Numbered from the stretch's first letter, positions 1 to 8,306 are shown. The stretch: DNA of 64,000 nucleotides from Micromonospora lutea (GCF_016863535.1 NZ_BOPB01000007.1:62001-126000); one strand, 5' to 3'. Notes: generated from the letters alone by a model not told the origin. Made by a program: numbers and translations.

Positions 1-1
1 C

Positions 2-547
2 GGCGACCGGGTCACCGTGGTCGGGGGTGGCATGGTCGGCTGCGCCGTGACGGCCCTGCTGGCCCGCTTCCCCGGCGTACGGGTGGAACTGGTCGACACC
101 GATCCGGCCCGCGCCGAGGTGGCCGCCGCGTTGGGTGTCGACTTCGCCGCCCCCGACAACGCCGCCGACGGCCGTGACCTGGTGGTGCACGCCAGCGCCA
201 CCGCCGCGGGCCTGCAACGCGGCCTGGACCTGCTCAGGCCGGAAGGCACCCTGCTGGAACTGAGCTGGTACGGCGACCGGCCGGTGCAGTTGTCCCTCGG
301 TGGCGCGTTCCACTCCGGTCGGTTGAGTATCCGCAGCAGCCAGGTGGGCATGGTCGCTCCGGCACGACGGGGCAGTCGCAGCTACACCGACCGGATGGCG
401 CTCGCCCTGGACCTGCTCGCCGACCCGGCGTTCGACACGCTGATCACCGGCCGGTCGCCGTTCGCGGAACTGCCCGACGTGCTTGCCCGACTCAGCGGGG
501 GCGACCTGCCCGCGCTGTGCCATCTCATCACCTACGACGGGGAGTGA
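2..547 (+). CDS. Zinc-type alcohol dehydrogenase-like oxidoreductase, C-terminal part (5' end outside window)
   Basis: The reading frame is open from the first bases, so the gene begins upstream and only about 181 residues are visible. The visible part opens with a Rossmann dinucleotide motif (VVGGGMVGC) followed about 20 residues later by an acidic residue (VELVDTD), as in the NAD(P)-binding half of medium-chain dehydrogenases. The N-terminal catalytic zinc domain would lie upstream and cannot be judged. The stop is followed 3 nt later by the next gene, so it is probably the first or an early gene of the pterin-like operon. Substrate unknown; a reductive or oxidative step on a pterin side chain or sugar is an inference from context. 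Confidence 0.8.
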   Translation, partial: GDRVTVVGGGMVGCAVTALLARFPGVRVELVDTDPARAEVAAALGVDFAAPDNAADGRDLVVHASATAAGLQRGLDLLRPEGTLLELSWYGDRPVQLSLGGAFHSGRLSIRSSQVGMVAPARRGSRSYTDRMALALDLLADPAFDTLITGRSPFAELPDVLARLSGGDLPALCHLITYDGE

Positions 548-550
548 ACC

Positions 551-982
551 GTGTTCAGCGTGACCGTCCGTGATCACATCATGATCGCTCACAGTTTCCG
601 TGGCGAGGTTTTCGGCCCCGCCCAACGGCTGCACGGCGCGACGTTCGTCGTGGACGCCACCTTCCGTCGCCCCGATCTGGACGACGACGGCATCGTGGTC
701 GACATCGGGTTGGCCACCGATCAGCTCAAGGCGGTGCTCGGCGAGCTGAACTACCGCAACCTTGACGACGAACCCGCGTTCGCCGGCACGAACACCACCA
801 CGGAGGTGCTGGCCCGCACCATCGCCGACCGCCTCGCCGACCGGATTGGCGCTGGTCAGCTCGGCGTAGGCGCCCGGGGTCTGACCGGGATCACGGTCAC
901 CCTGCACGAGTCGCACGTGGCCTGGGCCAGCTACGAGCGGACGCTGCCCGGCTCGACCGCCGTCGGTGAGGGCACCGCCTGA
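551..982 (+). CDS. 6-pyruvoyl-tetrahydropterin synthase / QueD-like protein, divergent active site
   Basis: A 143-residue protein of the PTPS/QueD T-fold family, starting at GTG 551. These enzymes act on dihydroneopterin triphosphate and bind zinc through three histidines. Here the first (H14 in AHSF) and second (H28 in LHGATF) histidines are present. The third, normally in HGH, is A30, and the usual catalytic cysteine before HGH is absent (GPAQRLHG). The C-terminal [13 protein letters not shown] resembles the family's Glu/His-containing end. It is either a clade with altered chemistry or a non-canonical pterin enzyme. It sits between the dehydrogenase and the glycosyltransferase in a run of closely packed genes. 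Family assignment is good; activity uncertain. Confidence 0.8.
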   Translation: MFSVTVRDHIMIAHSFRGEVFGPAQRLHGATFVVDATFRRPDLDDDGIVVDIGLATDQLKAVLGELNYRNLDDEPAFAGTNTTTEVLARTIADRLADRIGAGQLGVGARGLTGITVTLHESHVAWASYERTLPGSTAVGEGTA

Positions 983-983
983 C

Positions 984-2018
984 GTGCTGAGCCTGCACGT
1001 GATCCTGCCGGGCGACATCGACGACCCGGCGTCACCCAGCGGCGGCAACGGCTACGACCGGCGGATCTGCGCCGGGCTCGCCGCCGCCGGCTGGTCGGTA
1101 CGCGAGCACGCCGTCCCCGGCGACTGGCCGCGACCGGCCCCGGTGGCGCGCGCCGCGCTGGCGCGGGTACTGGCCGGCCTACCGGACGGCGCGTTGGTGC
1201 TGGTCGACGGGCTGGTCGCCTCGGTGGTGCCGGACGAACTCGCCGCGCACTCCGGCCGGTTGCGCCTGGTCGCGTTGGTGCACCTGCCAAGGGACGACGA
1301 CGCCGAGGCCGGGGCGCTGGCAGCGGTCACCGCGGTGGTGGCCACCAGTTCGTGGACCCGCGACGCGTTGCTGCGGCGGTACGCGTTGCCGGCCGAACGG
1401 GTGCACGTGGCCCCGCCCGGGGTGGACCCGGCGGCACCGGCGTCCGGATCGGGGACCGGTTCGGCGTTGCTCTGCGTCGCGGCGGTCGCCCGGCACAAGG
1501 GCCACGACGTGCTGGTCGAGGCGCTGAGCGCGGTGACCGACCGGCCCTGGCGGTTGACCTGCGTCGGTCCACTGCACCGGGAGCCGGAGTTCGTCGACCG
1601 GCTGCGCGAGCGGATCACCGCGGGACGGCTCGGTGACCGGATCCGGCTGACCGGACCGCTGGCCGGTGACCAGCTCGACGCCGCGTACGCCGCCGCCGAC
1701 CTCCTGGTGCATCCGTCGCGCGGCGAGACGTACGGGATGGTCGTCACCGAAGCGCTGGCGCGCGGCGTACCGGTGCTCGCCTCGGCCGTCGGCGGACTGC
1801 CCGACACCCTCGGGCGCACGGCGGCGGGCGACCGGCCGGGCCTGCTGGTGCCACCCGAGGACCCGGCCGCCCTCGCCACGGCGCTGCGTCGGTGGCTCGA
1901 CGACGCGGCCCTGCGCGAGCAGCTGCGGCACGCCGCCCTCCGGCGGCGGGACACCCTCGCCGACTGGAACAGCACCGTCGCCCAGATCACCACGGCCCTG
2001 AAGGAGGCGTCGGCATGA
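984..2018 (+). CDS. Glycosyltransferase family 4
   Basis: A roughly 344-residue GT-B glycosyltransferase. The N-terminal acceptor domain begins LSLHVILPGDIDDP and a glycine-rich SGGNGYDRR follows. The donor domain carries GETYGMVVTEALARGVPV, the E-x7-E nucleotide-sugar signature of GT4. GTG 984 directly follows the upstream stop; GTG 966 is an in-frame alternative that would overlap it by 17 nt. The 3' end overlaps the next gene by 4 nt. It probably transfers a sugar to the product of this cluster at the cytosolic face. Donor and acceptor cannot be read from sequence. Confidence 0.85.
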   Translation: MLSLHVILPGDIDDPASPSGGNGYDRRICAGLAAAGWSVREHAVPGDWPRPAPVARAALARVLAGLPDGALVLVDGLVASVVPDELAAHSGRLRLVALVHLPRDDDAEAGALAAVTAVVATSSWTRDALLRRYALPAERVHVAPPGVDPAAPASGSGTGSALLCVAAVARHKGHDVLVEALSAVTDRPWRLTCVGPLHREPEFVDRLRERITAGRLGDRIRLTGPLAGDQLDAAYAAADLLVHPSRGETYGMVVTEALARGVPVLASAVGGLPDTLGRTAAGDRPGLLVPPEDPAALATALRRWLDDAALREQLRHAALRRRDTLADWNSTVAQITTALKEASA

Positions 2019-2839
2019 GCATCGATCTCCCGCCCGATTTCGCGCAGTGGCTCGCGCTGCGGGAACCCGCCGATGTGGCGGCCCGGTCCATGGAGTTGGT
2101 CGACACGCTGCGTGCGGCGCTGCCCGGCCACAGACCCCTGGTGGTGCACGATCTCGGCACCGGGACCGGTTCGCTGGGTCGTTGGCTGGCCCCGCTGCTG
2201 CCCGGCGCGCAGCACTGGATCCTGCACGACCAGGATCCCGATCTGCTGGCCCGGGCCCGGGCCAGCATGCCCGCCACCGCCGCCGACGGCGCACCGGTGA
2301 CCGTCGAGACGCGCCAGGGCGACCTGACCCGGCTGACCGCCGCTGAGCTGGCCGACGCCGCTCTGGTCAGCGCCTCGGCCCTGCTCGACATGCTGACCGC
2401 CGAGGAACTCGACCAGCTGGTCGCCGCCTGCGCGAAGGCCGGTTGCCCGGCGCTGTTCCTGATCTCCGTGACCGGCACCGTGCGGTTGACCCCGGCCGAC
2501 CCGCTGGACGACGAGGTCGCCGCCGCCTTCAACGCCCACCAGCGTCGTACCGTCAACGGTCGCCGGCTGCTCGGACCGGATGCCGCTGCCGCCTGCGCCG
2601 CCACCTTCGCCCGGCACGGGGTGGACGTGGAGCTACGACCCAGCCCGTGGCGGCTCGGGCCGGATCAGGCCGCCCTGGCGGCGCAGTGGTTCACCGGATG
2701 GCTCGACGCGGCCCGGGCGCAACGCCCCGACCTGACCACCCGTTCCGACGAGTACGCACGACGTCGGCTGGCGGAGGCTGAAACCGGTCGCCTCGGGGTA
2801 CTGGTCGGTCACGTCGACCTGCTGGCGCTGCACCCTTGA
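2015..2839 (+). CDS. Class I SAM-dependent methyltransferase
   Basis: A 274-residue protein starting at ATG 2015, with a strong AAGGAGG site at 2001-2007 that fixes the start. Motif I of the Rossmann-fold methyltransferases is visible (VVHDLGTGTGSLGRWL), followed by an acidic residue near the ribose site (LHDQDPDLL). The start overlaps the glycosyltransferase stop by 4 nt, implying translational coupling. Similar methyltransferases accompany PTPS-like and GTP cyclohydrolase II genes in actinobacteria, so a small-molecule substrate made by the cluster is likely. The substrate is not identifiable. Confidence 0.85.
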   Translation: MSIDLPPDFAQWLALREPADVAARSMELVDTLRAALPGHRPLVVHDLGTGTGSLGRWLAPLLPGAQHWILHDQDPDLLARARASMPATAADGAPVTVETRQGDLTRLTAAELADAALVSASALLDMLTAEELDQLVAACAKAGCPALFLISVTGTVRLTPADPLDDEVAAAFNAHQRRTVNGRRLLGPDAAAACAATFARHGVDVELRPSPWRLGPDQAALAAQWFTGWLDAARAQRPDLTTRSDEYARRRLAEAETGRLGVLVGHVDLLALHP

Positions 2840-2901
2840 ACCGGCAGTCGACGAAGTACGTGCGTACAGTCAGGGAAGATCGCCATGCCGGGGAGGCGCG
2901 G

Positions 2902-3864
2902 ATGGGGGATGAAGCTGGCAGTGCCATGCCCCGGGCGACCCCGGTGGGCCGCTCGTTCTGGGGTTGGGCCCGGCTGGCGCTGGGCGTGGGCGTCCTCGTG
3001 GGACTGCTCTGCTGGTTCGGCACCGGCCCGTTCCTGGCCGGCCTGCGGCTGATCGACGCGCCCGCGTTGGCCGCCGCGCTCGCCATCGGGGTCCTCACCA
3101 CGGTCTGTGCCGCCTGGCGGTGGAGCCTCGTCGCGGGTGGCCTGGGCGTACGCCTGCCACTGCGGGAGGCGGTCGCCCACTGCTACCGAGCGATCTTCCT
3201 CAACGCGACGCTGCCCGGCGGGATCCTCGGTGACGTGCACCGTGCGGTGCGTCACGGACGCGACGTCGGTGACGTCGGACGGGGCATCCGGGCGGTGGTG
3301 TGGGAACGGATGGCCGGCCAGGTGGTGCTGGTCGCGGTCGCCGCGGTGCTGCTGTTCGCGTTTCCGTCACCGGTGCGCCCATTCCTGCCCGTGGCCACCG
3401 CCGTGGCGGTGGCGGTGCTGGTCGCCGTGGTGCTGGCCGCCCGACTGCTACCGCAGTCAGGTGCCTCCCGGTGGGCCCGCGCCGTGGGCACCGCGGTCTC
3501 CGATGTCCGCAACGGACTGCTTGCTCGGCGTACCTGGTTCGGGGTGCTGCTCGCCTCCGCGCTGGCGGTCGCCGGACACCTCGCGACGTTCCTGGTGGCG
3601 GCACGCACGGCAGGGTCCACCGCCCCGTTGAGCCTGCTGCTGCCGTTGACCCTGCTGGCCCTGCTCGCGATGGGGGTGCCGGCGAACGTCGCCGGGTTCG
3701 GCCCCCGCGAGGGGGTGGCCGCGTGGGCGTTCGCCGCCGCCGGCCTGACCGCCGCCGAGGGGGTGGCCACCGCGACGGTGTACGGCGCTCTGGTGCTCGT
3801 CGCGAGCCTGCCCGGAGCCGCCGTGCTACTGGCCCGACGTGTCCGAGTACCCGCCACCGTCTGA
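2902..3864 (+). CDS. Flippase-like integral membrane protein (lysylphosphatidylglycerol synthase TM-region family)
   Basis: A 320-residue polytopic membrane protein with about 7-8 hydrophobic segments, of the LPG synthase transmembrane (UPF0104-like) family. ATG 2902 is preceded by GGGAGG at 2891-2896 and was preferred to the longer in-frame TTG at 2836. The C-terminal PANVAGFGPREG is typical of this family. The soluble aminoacyl-transferase domain of true MprF is absent, so the protein is a candidate flippase or transporter for a lipid- or sugar-linked product rather than a lysyl-PG synthase. It lies 11 nt upstream of the GTP cyclohydrolase gene. Confidence 0.8.
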   Translation: MGDEAGSAMPRATPVGRSFWGWARLALGVGVLVGLLCWFGTGPFLAGLRLIDAPALAAALAIGVLTTVCAAWRWSLVAGGLGVRLPLREAVAHCYRAIFLNATLPGGILGDVHRAVRHGRDVGDVGRGIRAVVWERMAGQVVLVAVAAVLLFAFPSPVRPFLPVATAVAVAVLVAVVLAARLLPQSGASRWARAVGTAVSDVRNGLLARRTWFGVLLASALAVAGHLATFLVAARTAGSTAPLSLLLPLTLLALLAMGVPANVAGFGPREGVAAWAFAAAGLTAAEGVATATVYGALVLVASLPGAAVLLARRVRVPATV

Positions 3865-3875
3865 TGAGGAGACCC

Positions 3876-4517
3876 ATGTCCGAATCACTGCCTGTCGCCA
3901 CCGTCCGGACGCAGGTTACCGTCCCGCTACGGTTTCCCGACGGCTACAGCACCACCGCCCGGCTGTTCACCTTCGACGGGCTGGTCGACGGCCGGGAGCA
4001 CCTCGCCTTCGCCCTGGGTGACACCGGAGCGGCGGAACGCGACGGCGGCGCGCCGCTGGTCCGCCCGCACAGCGAATGCCTCACCGGCGACGTGTTCGGC
4101 AGCCAGCGCTGTGACTGTGGCCCCCAGTTGCGCGAGGCGGTGCAGCGGATCGCCGACGTCGGCGGCTACCTGCTCTACCTGCGCCAGGAGGGTCGGGGCA
4201 TCGGGCTGTACGCCAAGCTCGACGCGTACGCGTTGCAGGACGCGGGGCTGGACACCTTCGAAGCCAATGTCGCACTCGGTCACGCGGAGGACGAGCGCGA
4301 CTACACCGTCGCCGCGCAGATGCTCGCCGCGCTCGGTGTCGGACCGATCGCGGTGCTGAGCAACAACCCGGAGAAGACCGAGCAGTTGGGCCGGCTCGGG
4401 GTCACCGTGACCGAGCAGGTGCCCACCGGCGTGTTCCTGTCCCCGGCCAACGCCGAGTACCTCGCGGCCAAGGCCAGCCGTGCGGCCCGCACCGCCGACC
4501 TCCCCTTCGTCCGGTGA
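3876..4517 (+). CDS. ribA: GTP cyclohydrolase II
   Basis: A 213-residue stand-alone GTP cyclohydrolase II, without the DHBP-synthase half found in bifunctional RibBA. It converts GTP to 2,5-diamino-6-ribosylamino-pyrimidinone phosphate, formate and pyrophosphate. Visible signatures are HSECLTGDVFGSQRCDCG (all three zinc cysteines), RQEGRGIGL, and ALGHAEDERDYT with the catalytic Asp/Arg region. ATG 3876 follows a GAGGAG site. It sits next to a RibD-like reductase rather than in a full riboflavin operon. A housekeeping role is possible, but context suggests a second copy feeding a specialised pathway. Confidence 0.92.
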   Translation: MSESLPVATVRTQVTVPLRFPDGYSTTARLFTFDGLVDGREHLAFALGDTGAAERDGGAPLVRPHSECLTGDVFGSQRCDCGPQLREAVQRIADVGGYLLYLRQEGRGIGLYAKLDAYALQDAGLDTFEANVALGHAEDERDYTVAAQMLAALGVGPIAVLSNNPEKTEQLGRLGVTVTEQVPTGVFLSPANAEYLAAKASRAARTADLPFVR

Positions 4518-5221
4518 GCGGCCCGCCCGAGGTGGCGCGGCCCTACGTGCTGCTCAGCTGCGCCACCTCGATAGACGGCTACATCGACGACGCCACCGAC
4601 GAGCGGTTGCTGCTGTCCAACGACGCGGACCTGGACCGGGTGGACGAGGTCCGCGCCAACTGCGATGCGATCCTGGTCGGTGCCGGTACCGTCCGCCGGG
4701 ACGACCCCCGGTTGCTGGTGCGGTGCGCACGACGCCGAGCCGAGCGGGTCGCCCGTGGTCTGCCGTCATCGCCGACCCGGGTGACCCTGACCGCCTGCGG
4801 CGACCTGGACCCGGCTGCGCGATTCTTCACCGTCGGCGACACCGAGCGGGTCGTCTACAGCGCCAGCGGCGCGGTGGAGAAGACCCGGCACCGGCTGGGT
4901 GAGCTGGCCACCGTGGTCGACGCCGGTGAGCCGGTCGACCTGGCACGGATGCTGGCCGACCTCGCCGAGCGGGGCGTGGGTCGGCTGCTGGTGGAGGGTG
5001 GCGCGGGCGTGCACGGGCAGTTCCTCGCCGAGGGACTCGCCGACGAGTTGCACCTGGTGGTCGCTCCGTTCTTCGTGGGCGACCGACGGGCGCCGCGGTT
5101 CGTCGGCGAGGGCCGCTTCCCGTGGCACCCGGGCCGGCGGGCGCAGGTGGTGGAGGCACGCCAGATCGGTGACGTGGTGCTGACCCGCTACGCGCTGTCG
5201 GACCGCTGCGATCCGGGGTAG
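4514..5221 (+). CDS. RibD C-terminal / dihydrofolate-reductase-like reductase
   Basis: A 235-residue protein of the RibD C-terminal domain family, overlapping ribA by 4 nt (GTGA). Family members reduce the ribosyl side chain of the GTP cyclohydrolase II product to ribityl, using NADPH. Visible features are the N-terminal SIDGYI, AILVGAGTVRRDDP (cofactor region) and the C-terminal RLLVEGGAGVHGQF. No deaminase domain (HAE/PCxxC) is present, so this is a reductase alone. With ribA it could supply ribityl-diaminopyrimidine, an intermediate of flavins and other pyrimidine- or lumazine-type products. Its 3' end overlaps the convergent acetyltransferase gene by 34 nt. Confidence 0.85.
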   Translation: MSGPPEVARPYVLLSCATSIDGYIDDATDERLLLSNDADLDRVDEVRANCDAILVGAGTVRRDDPRLLVRCARRRAERVARGLPSSPTRVTLTACGDLDPAARFFTVGDTERVVYSASGAVEKTRHRLGELATVVDAGEPVDLARMLADLAERGVGRLLVEGGAGVHGQFLAEGLADELHLVVAPFFVGDRRAPRFVGEGRFPWHPGRRAQVVEARQIGDVVLTRYALSDRCDPG

Positions 5222-5772
5222 GACCGGTGTGGAGGCCGGGCGAGGAACATCAGCCGGGCGCGCTTGTCCGGCAGGTCCACCAACGGGCCTTCGACGAACC
5301 CGGCCCGCCGCAGCCGGCCGATGGCCTTGTCGTTGCGGGCGTCCGGCTCCATCACCATCCGTAGCCGACGGTGGTCGGTGAAGACGAAGGCGACGAACTC
5401 GTCCAGCAGCGTGCCGGTGAAGCCGGGCTCGGGCCGCACCGGCGTGCCGATCAGCAGGTGACCGCCGTAGTCGCCGGGGCGTACCGGGTAGCACTCGCCG
5501 ACCGGGTCGTGCTCCGGTTCGTAGGTCTGGAACAGCGCCACCGGCTGCCCGTCGCGCAGCGTGAGGTACGCGTGGTGGGTGGCGAGCGAGTCCACGTACC
5601 GGTAGATCTCGGCGACCCGGTCCCGGTCGGCGTCGCGCATTCCCCAGAACCGGGCCCGCTCCTGGCTGACCCAGGAGTGGATCACGTCGGCGTCAATCTC
5701 GGGGTCGACCGGCCGGAAGGTCACCACACCGAACCCGGGCACGTGCCGTTCGTAGTGGTGCGGGTCAGTCAT
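5188..5772 (-). CDS. desH: Siderophore-type GNAT acyltransferase, paralogue of DesC (DesH-like)
   Basis: A 194-residue acyltransferase of the IucB/RhbD (Acetyltransf_8) type. It aligns by eye with DesC of the same locus: HSWVSQERARFWGM against [14 protein letters not shown], and VRPGDYGGHLL against [11 protein letters not shown]. Such enzymes acylate N-hydroxy-diamines. It overlaps the upstream penicillin-acylase gene by 8 nt (ATG 5772, acylase stop 5765-5767), forming a two-gene operon divergent from desABCD. Pairs of this kind have been called desG/desH and linked to aryl- or acyl-modified desferrioxamines. The symbol is by context; the acyl donor is unknown. Confidence 0.82.
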   Translation of the reverse strand: MTDPHHYERHVPGFGVVTFRPVDPEIDADVIHSWVSQERARFWGMRDADRDRVAEIYRYVDSLATHHAYLTLRDGQPVALFQTYEPEHDPVGECYPVRPGDYGGHLLIGTPVRPEPGFTGTLLDEFVAFVFTDHRRLRMVMEPDARNDKAIGRLRRAGFVEGPLVDLPDKRARLMFLARPPHRSYPGSQRSDSA

Positions 5773-7825
5773 CGTGCTCCTCGGTCAGCCGCTCCCAGTC
5801 ACAGGTCACCGTGATCAGGTCGCCGTTCACCCACAGTGGTAGCTGGTCGTCGTGGTGTGGCCCGGAGCCGGTGGCGCCCAGCGGCACCACCCAGCGGCTG
5901 TCCTCCCGTCGGGCCAGGTCCCACACGTAGCGGGCCGCCGGCCCACGCAGGCACAGGTCGGTCACCCCGGGGACGCTGGAGGTGGCCAGCACACAGTCGT
6001 GGTCACCGGAGAGTTGCGGCCCCGGCGGTGCGGCCGGGTCGGGTAGCGCCCGCCACGGCAGGAGCCGGTGCCGCTCGCCCCAGCGTCGGAGGTCGCCGGC
6101 GGCGGCGACCTCCGCGAGGGCCTCGCGCAGCAGTTCGGTCCGATCCAGGCCGGGCAGGTCCGCGTGCAGCAGCGACGTCACCGCGTACCCGACCCGGGCG
6201 GTCAGGGACAGCCAGGGCCGGAACACCTCCGGGTAGCCGGCAGGTTCGGCCAGCGCGGCCAGCGCGGCCAGCGCGGCCAGCGCGGGGTGCGCGGCGAGCC
6301 GGCGGGTCACGGCGGACCGCAGGTCGGCGAAGGTGGCGGCGTCGACGCTGTCGGCGGCCATCCGGCGGTCCCAGGCCAGGAGACGTTCCCGCAGCCCGGC
6401 GGCGGCCGAATCGAGGTTGTCCAGCGTGGCGAGCAGGTCCAGCAGCGGCCCGGCGGCGGCCAGGTGGGTGTCGGTGTGCACACTCGCCAACTGCTCGGCT
6501 CGCCAGTCGGCGGTGGTGTCCAGCAGCTGGCGGATCCGGTCGGCCCGGTACGGCGGCGCGAACTCCACACCGAGCCCGGCGGCGATGCCACGGTCGTTGG
6601 CCATCACCGCCACCTCAGCCACCGGGACGCTCGGCATGTCGTGCCAGCCCTGCCAGGCGTGGCGCGCCTCCCAGCCGGGCACCACCCGCAGCCCGTTGTC
6701 CCGATGGCGTCGGGGCACCCGGCCGGCCACCCGGTGCAGCAGCCCTCCGGCGGTGTCGGCCGCGAGGACCACGTTCACCGGCTCGACCCAGCCGTGCAGT
6801 GCCGTGTCGATGTCGGCGACCGTGCGTGCCCGCAGCAGCGCCGGCAGGACGCCGAAGCCCAGCTCGCCGAGGACCCGGGGCGGGTAGCGCAGGCTGACCG
6901 TGACGGCCGGGTCGTCATCGGGCCCACCGGCCACCAGCGGCCCCCGCTCGGTCTCGATCACCTCGACCTCGACCGGCTCGGCGCCGGCCACTTCGATCAC
7001 TTCGACGTGTCGGTCGGCGGGCCGCCACCCGTCGGGCCCGTACGCCTCGACCCGGTCACCGCGGCGGCGCAGTCGTTCGGCGTAGCCATCCTGGTAGTCG
7101 GCCATCGCGTTGGTGATCGCCCAGGCGACGGTGCCGGCATGGCCGAAGTGCGGGATGCCCGGAATTCCGGGCACGGCGAAGCCGAGGACGTCGTACTCCG
7201 GGCAGGCCAGGCGGATCTGCTGGTAGATGCCGGGTGCCTCGATGAACCGGTGCGGATCACCGGCGATCAGGGCGGCCCCGGTGGCGGTGCGGTCGGCGGC
7301 GAGCAGCCAGCCGTTGCTGCCCGAGGTGACCTGGCTGTCGGCGGCGAACAGGCCGGTCCCCTGCGGACCGAGCCGGCGGGTGACCTGATCGCGCCAGAGT
7401 TTGGTGCCGAAGCCGGCGAAGAGCACGTGGTGGCTGAGCCAGAGCGCGAGCGGCGTCCACGGCTGCCAGCGGCCCGGCCGCAGGCCGGTGGCGGCGAACT
7501 CCGGGGCCCGCGCCGCACCGGCGGCCAGCGCGTCGTTGACCCCGTCCACGTAGCGGCCCACCCACTCGGCGGTGGCCGGGTCGAGGGCGGCGTGACAGCG
7601 TCGTGCGGTGTCGTCGAGCCTTGCCCGGCGGGCGAAGCTGTCCCAGGCCACCGCCTCGATGCCGAGGAAGGAGGCGGAGGTGCCCTGGGATCGGTGCCGT
7701 TCCACCTCCAGCTGCCAGGCCCGGTCCGCAGCGGTGACCCGGCCCTGGGCGAAGGCCAGCGAGGTGTGGTCGTCGGCGCGCAGGTGCGGGATGCCGTAGT
7801 CGTCGCGGTAGCGGCGCGCGCTCAC
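5765..7825 (-). CDS. desG: Penicillin acylase family Ntn-hydrolase (DesG-like)
   Basis: A precursor of about 686 residues of the penicillin amidase family, which is cleaved autocatalytically and uses the new N-terminal serine as nucleophile. The processing site is visible as TSGSNGW with Ser170 (from GTG 7825). About 170 residues lie before it (alpha chain plus linker) and the long beta chain follows. GTG 7825 is preferred to an upstream extension to 7885, because family similarity begins at RYRDDYGIPHLRADD. No clear Sec signal is visible, so the location may be cytosolic. It is divergent from desA and probably shares its iron control. A role in attaching or removing acyl caps of desferrioxamine is inferred. 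Confidence 0.82.
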   Translation of the reverse strand: MSARRYRDDYGIPHLRADDHTSLAFAQGRVTAADRAWQLEVERHRSQGTSASFLGIEAVAWDSFARRARLDDTARRCHAALDPATAEWVGRYVDGVNDALAAGAARAPEFAATGLRPGRWQPWTPLALWLSHHVLFAGFGTKLWRDQVTRRLGPQGTGLFAADSQVTSGSNGWLLAADRTATGAALIAGDPHRFIEAPGIYQQIRLACPEYDVLGFAVPGIPGIPHFGHAGTVAWAITNAMADYQDGYAERLRRRGDRVEAYGPDGWRPADRHVEVIEVAGAEPVEVEVIETERGPLVAGGPDDDPAVTVSLRYPPRVLGELGFGVLPALLRARTVADIDTALHGWVEPVNVVLAADTAGGLLHRVAGRVPRRHRDNGLRVVPGWEARHAWQGWHDMPSVPVAEVAVMANDRGIAAGLGVEFAPPYRADRIRQLLDTTADWRAEQLASVHTDTHLAAAGPLLDLLATLDNLDSAAAGLRERLLAWDRRMAADSVDAATFADLRSAVTRRLAAHPALAALAALAALAEPAGYPEVFRPWLSLTARVGYAVTSLLHADLPGLDRTELLREALAEVAAAGDLRRWGERHRLLPWRALPDPAAPPGPQLSGDHDCVLATSSVPGVTDLCLRGPAARYVWDLARREDSRWVVPLGATGSGPHHDDQLPLWVNGDLITVTCDWERLTEEHDD
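6248..6283. repeat. Four tandem 9-bp repeats inside the acylase gene
   Basis: Four perfect copies of GGCCAGCGC lie in frame within the acylase gene and encode an Ala-Leu-Ala run on the minus strand. Because the unit is a multiple of three, copy-number change would alter length without a frameshift. Confidence 0.85.
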
Positions 7826-8070
7826 CGGGTCAGCGTACCGGTTTGGAGGCTGGGGACCCCGGCGACGCCGAGCAGCGCGAACCACACCTGACCGGTGCCG
7901 CCGCCGAGCCGGCCGGGATCGGCGAGGAGGTTGCGGAGGTGCCGGGGTGGTGCGGTCGACCGAATCGGCGTCTCGTACGGTGGCGAATCGATGACGGACA
8001 GTGTGAACTCCAGTGTGGTGTGAAACGCCGTCGGGACTTGACAGGAGCCGAGTCTAGGCAGGAAGTTAGG

Positions 8071-8089
8071 TTAGGTTAGCCTAACCCCC
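8071..8089 (+). promoter_or_regulatory. Iron box (DmdR/IdeR-type operator) upstream of the des locus
   Basis: TTAGGTTAGCCTAACC (8071-8086) contains the dyad GGTTAG-C-CTAACC. It matches the actinobacterial iron-box consensus (TTAGGTTAGGCTAACCTAA) in the whole left half and most of the right half. A further TTAGG directly precedes it at 8066. It lies between the divergent acylase gene and desA, so an Fe2+-bound DtxR-family repressor could control both directions. Confidence 0.85.
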
Positions 8090-8130
8090 GGCTGTCCGTG
8101 GTCTGAGACCCTGATCGAAAGACGACACCA

Positions 8131-8298
8131 ATGTCTGAGCACCTCTCCGTCCGTCGCCTCTCCCGCCGGGGGCTGCTCGCCGTCCGGGCCGGACAGGTCA
8201 CGCCGTGGGACGCGGTGCCCCGCTTCTCGTACGCCGGCGCGGCTCCGCGGCTGGAGAACCTCGCCATGGCGATCCAGGGGGCGAGCAAGCTCACCTGA
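8131..8298 (+). CDS. Hypothetical 55-residue ORF in the desA leader
   Basis: A short ORF from ATG 8131 to TGA 8298, immediately downstream of the iron box and upstream of desA. The product begins MSEHLSVRRLSRRGLLAVRA and ends MAIQGASKLT; it is basic at its N-terminus, with no cysteine and no clear membrane segment. Codons have the usual GC-rich third positions. No strong Shine-Dalgarno is visible. It is followed 9 nt later by a perfect hairpin. It could be a leader peptide, a small regulator, or non-coding. No family is recognised. Confidence 0.4.
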   Translation: MSEHLSVRRLSRRGLLAVRAGQVTPWDAVPRFSYAGAAPRLENLAMAIQGASKLT

Positions 8299-8306
8299 CG
8301 CCGCCC

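Noticed and set aside
1052..2617. Long minus-strand ORF across the glycosyltransferase and methyltransferase genes
   Set aside because: Low-complexity translation; the plus strand has recognised domains, RBS and overlaps.
6068..7891. 607-codon plus-strand ORF opposite the penicillin acylase
   Set aside because: Gly/Val/Arg-rich shadow; the minus-strand product has the Ntn-hydrolase motifs.
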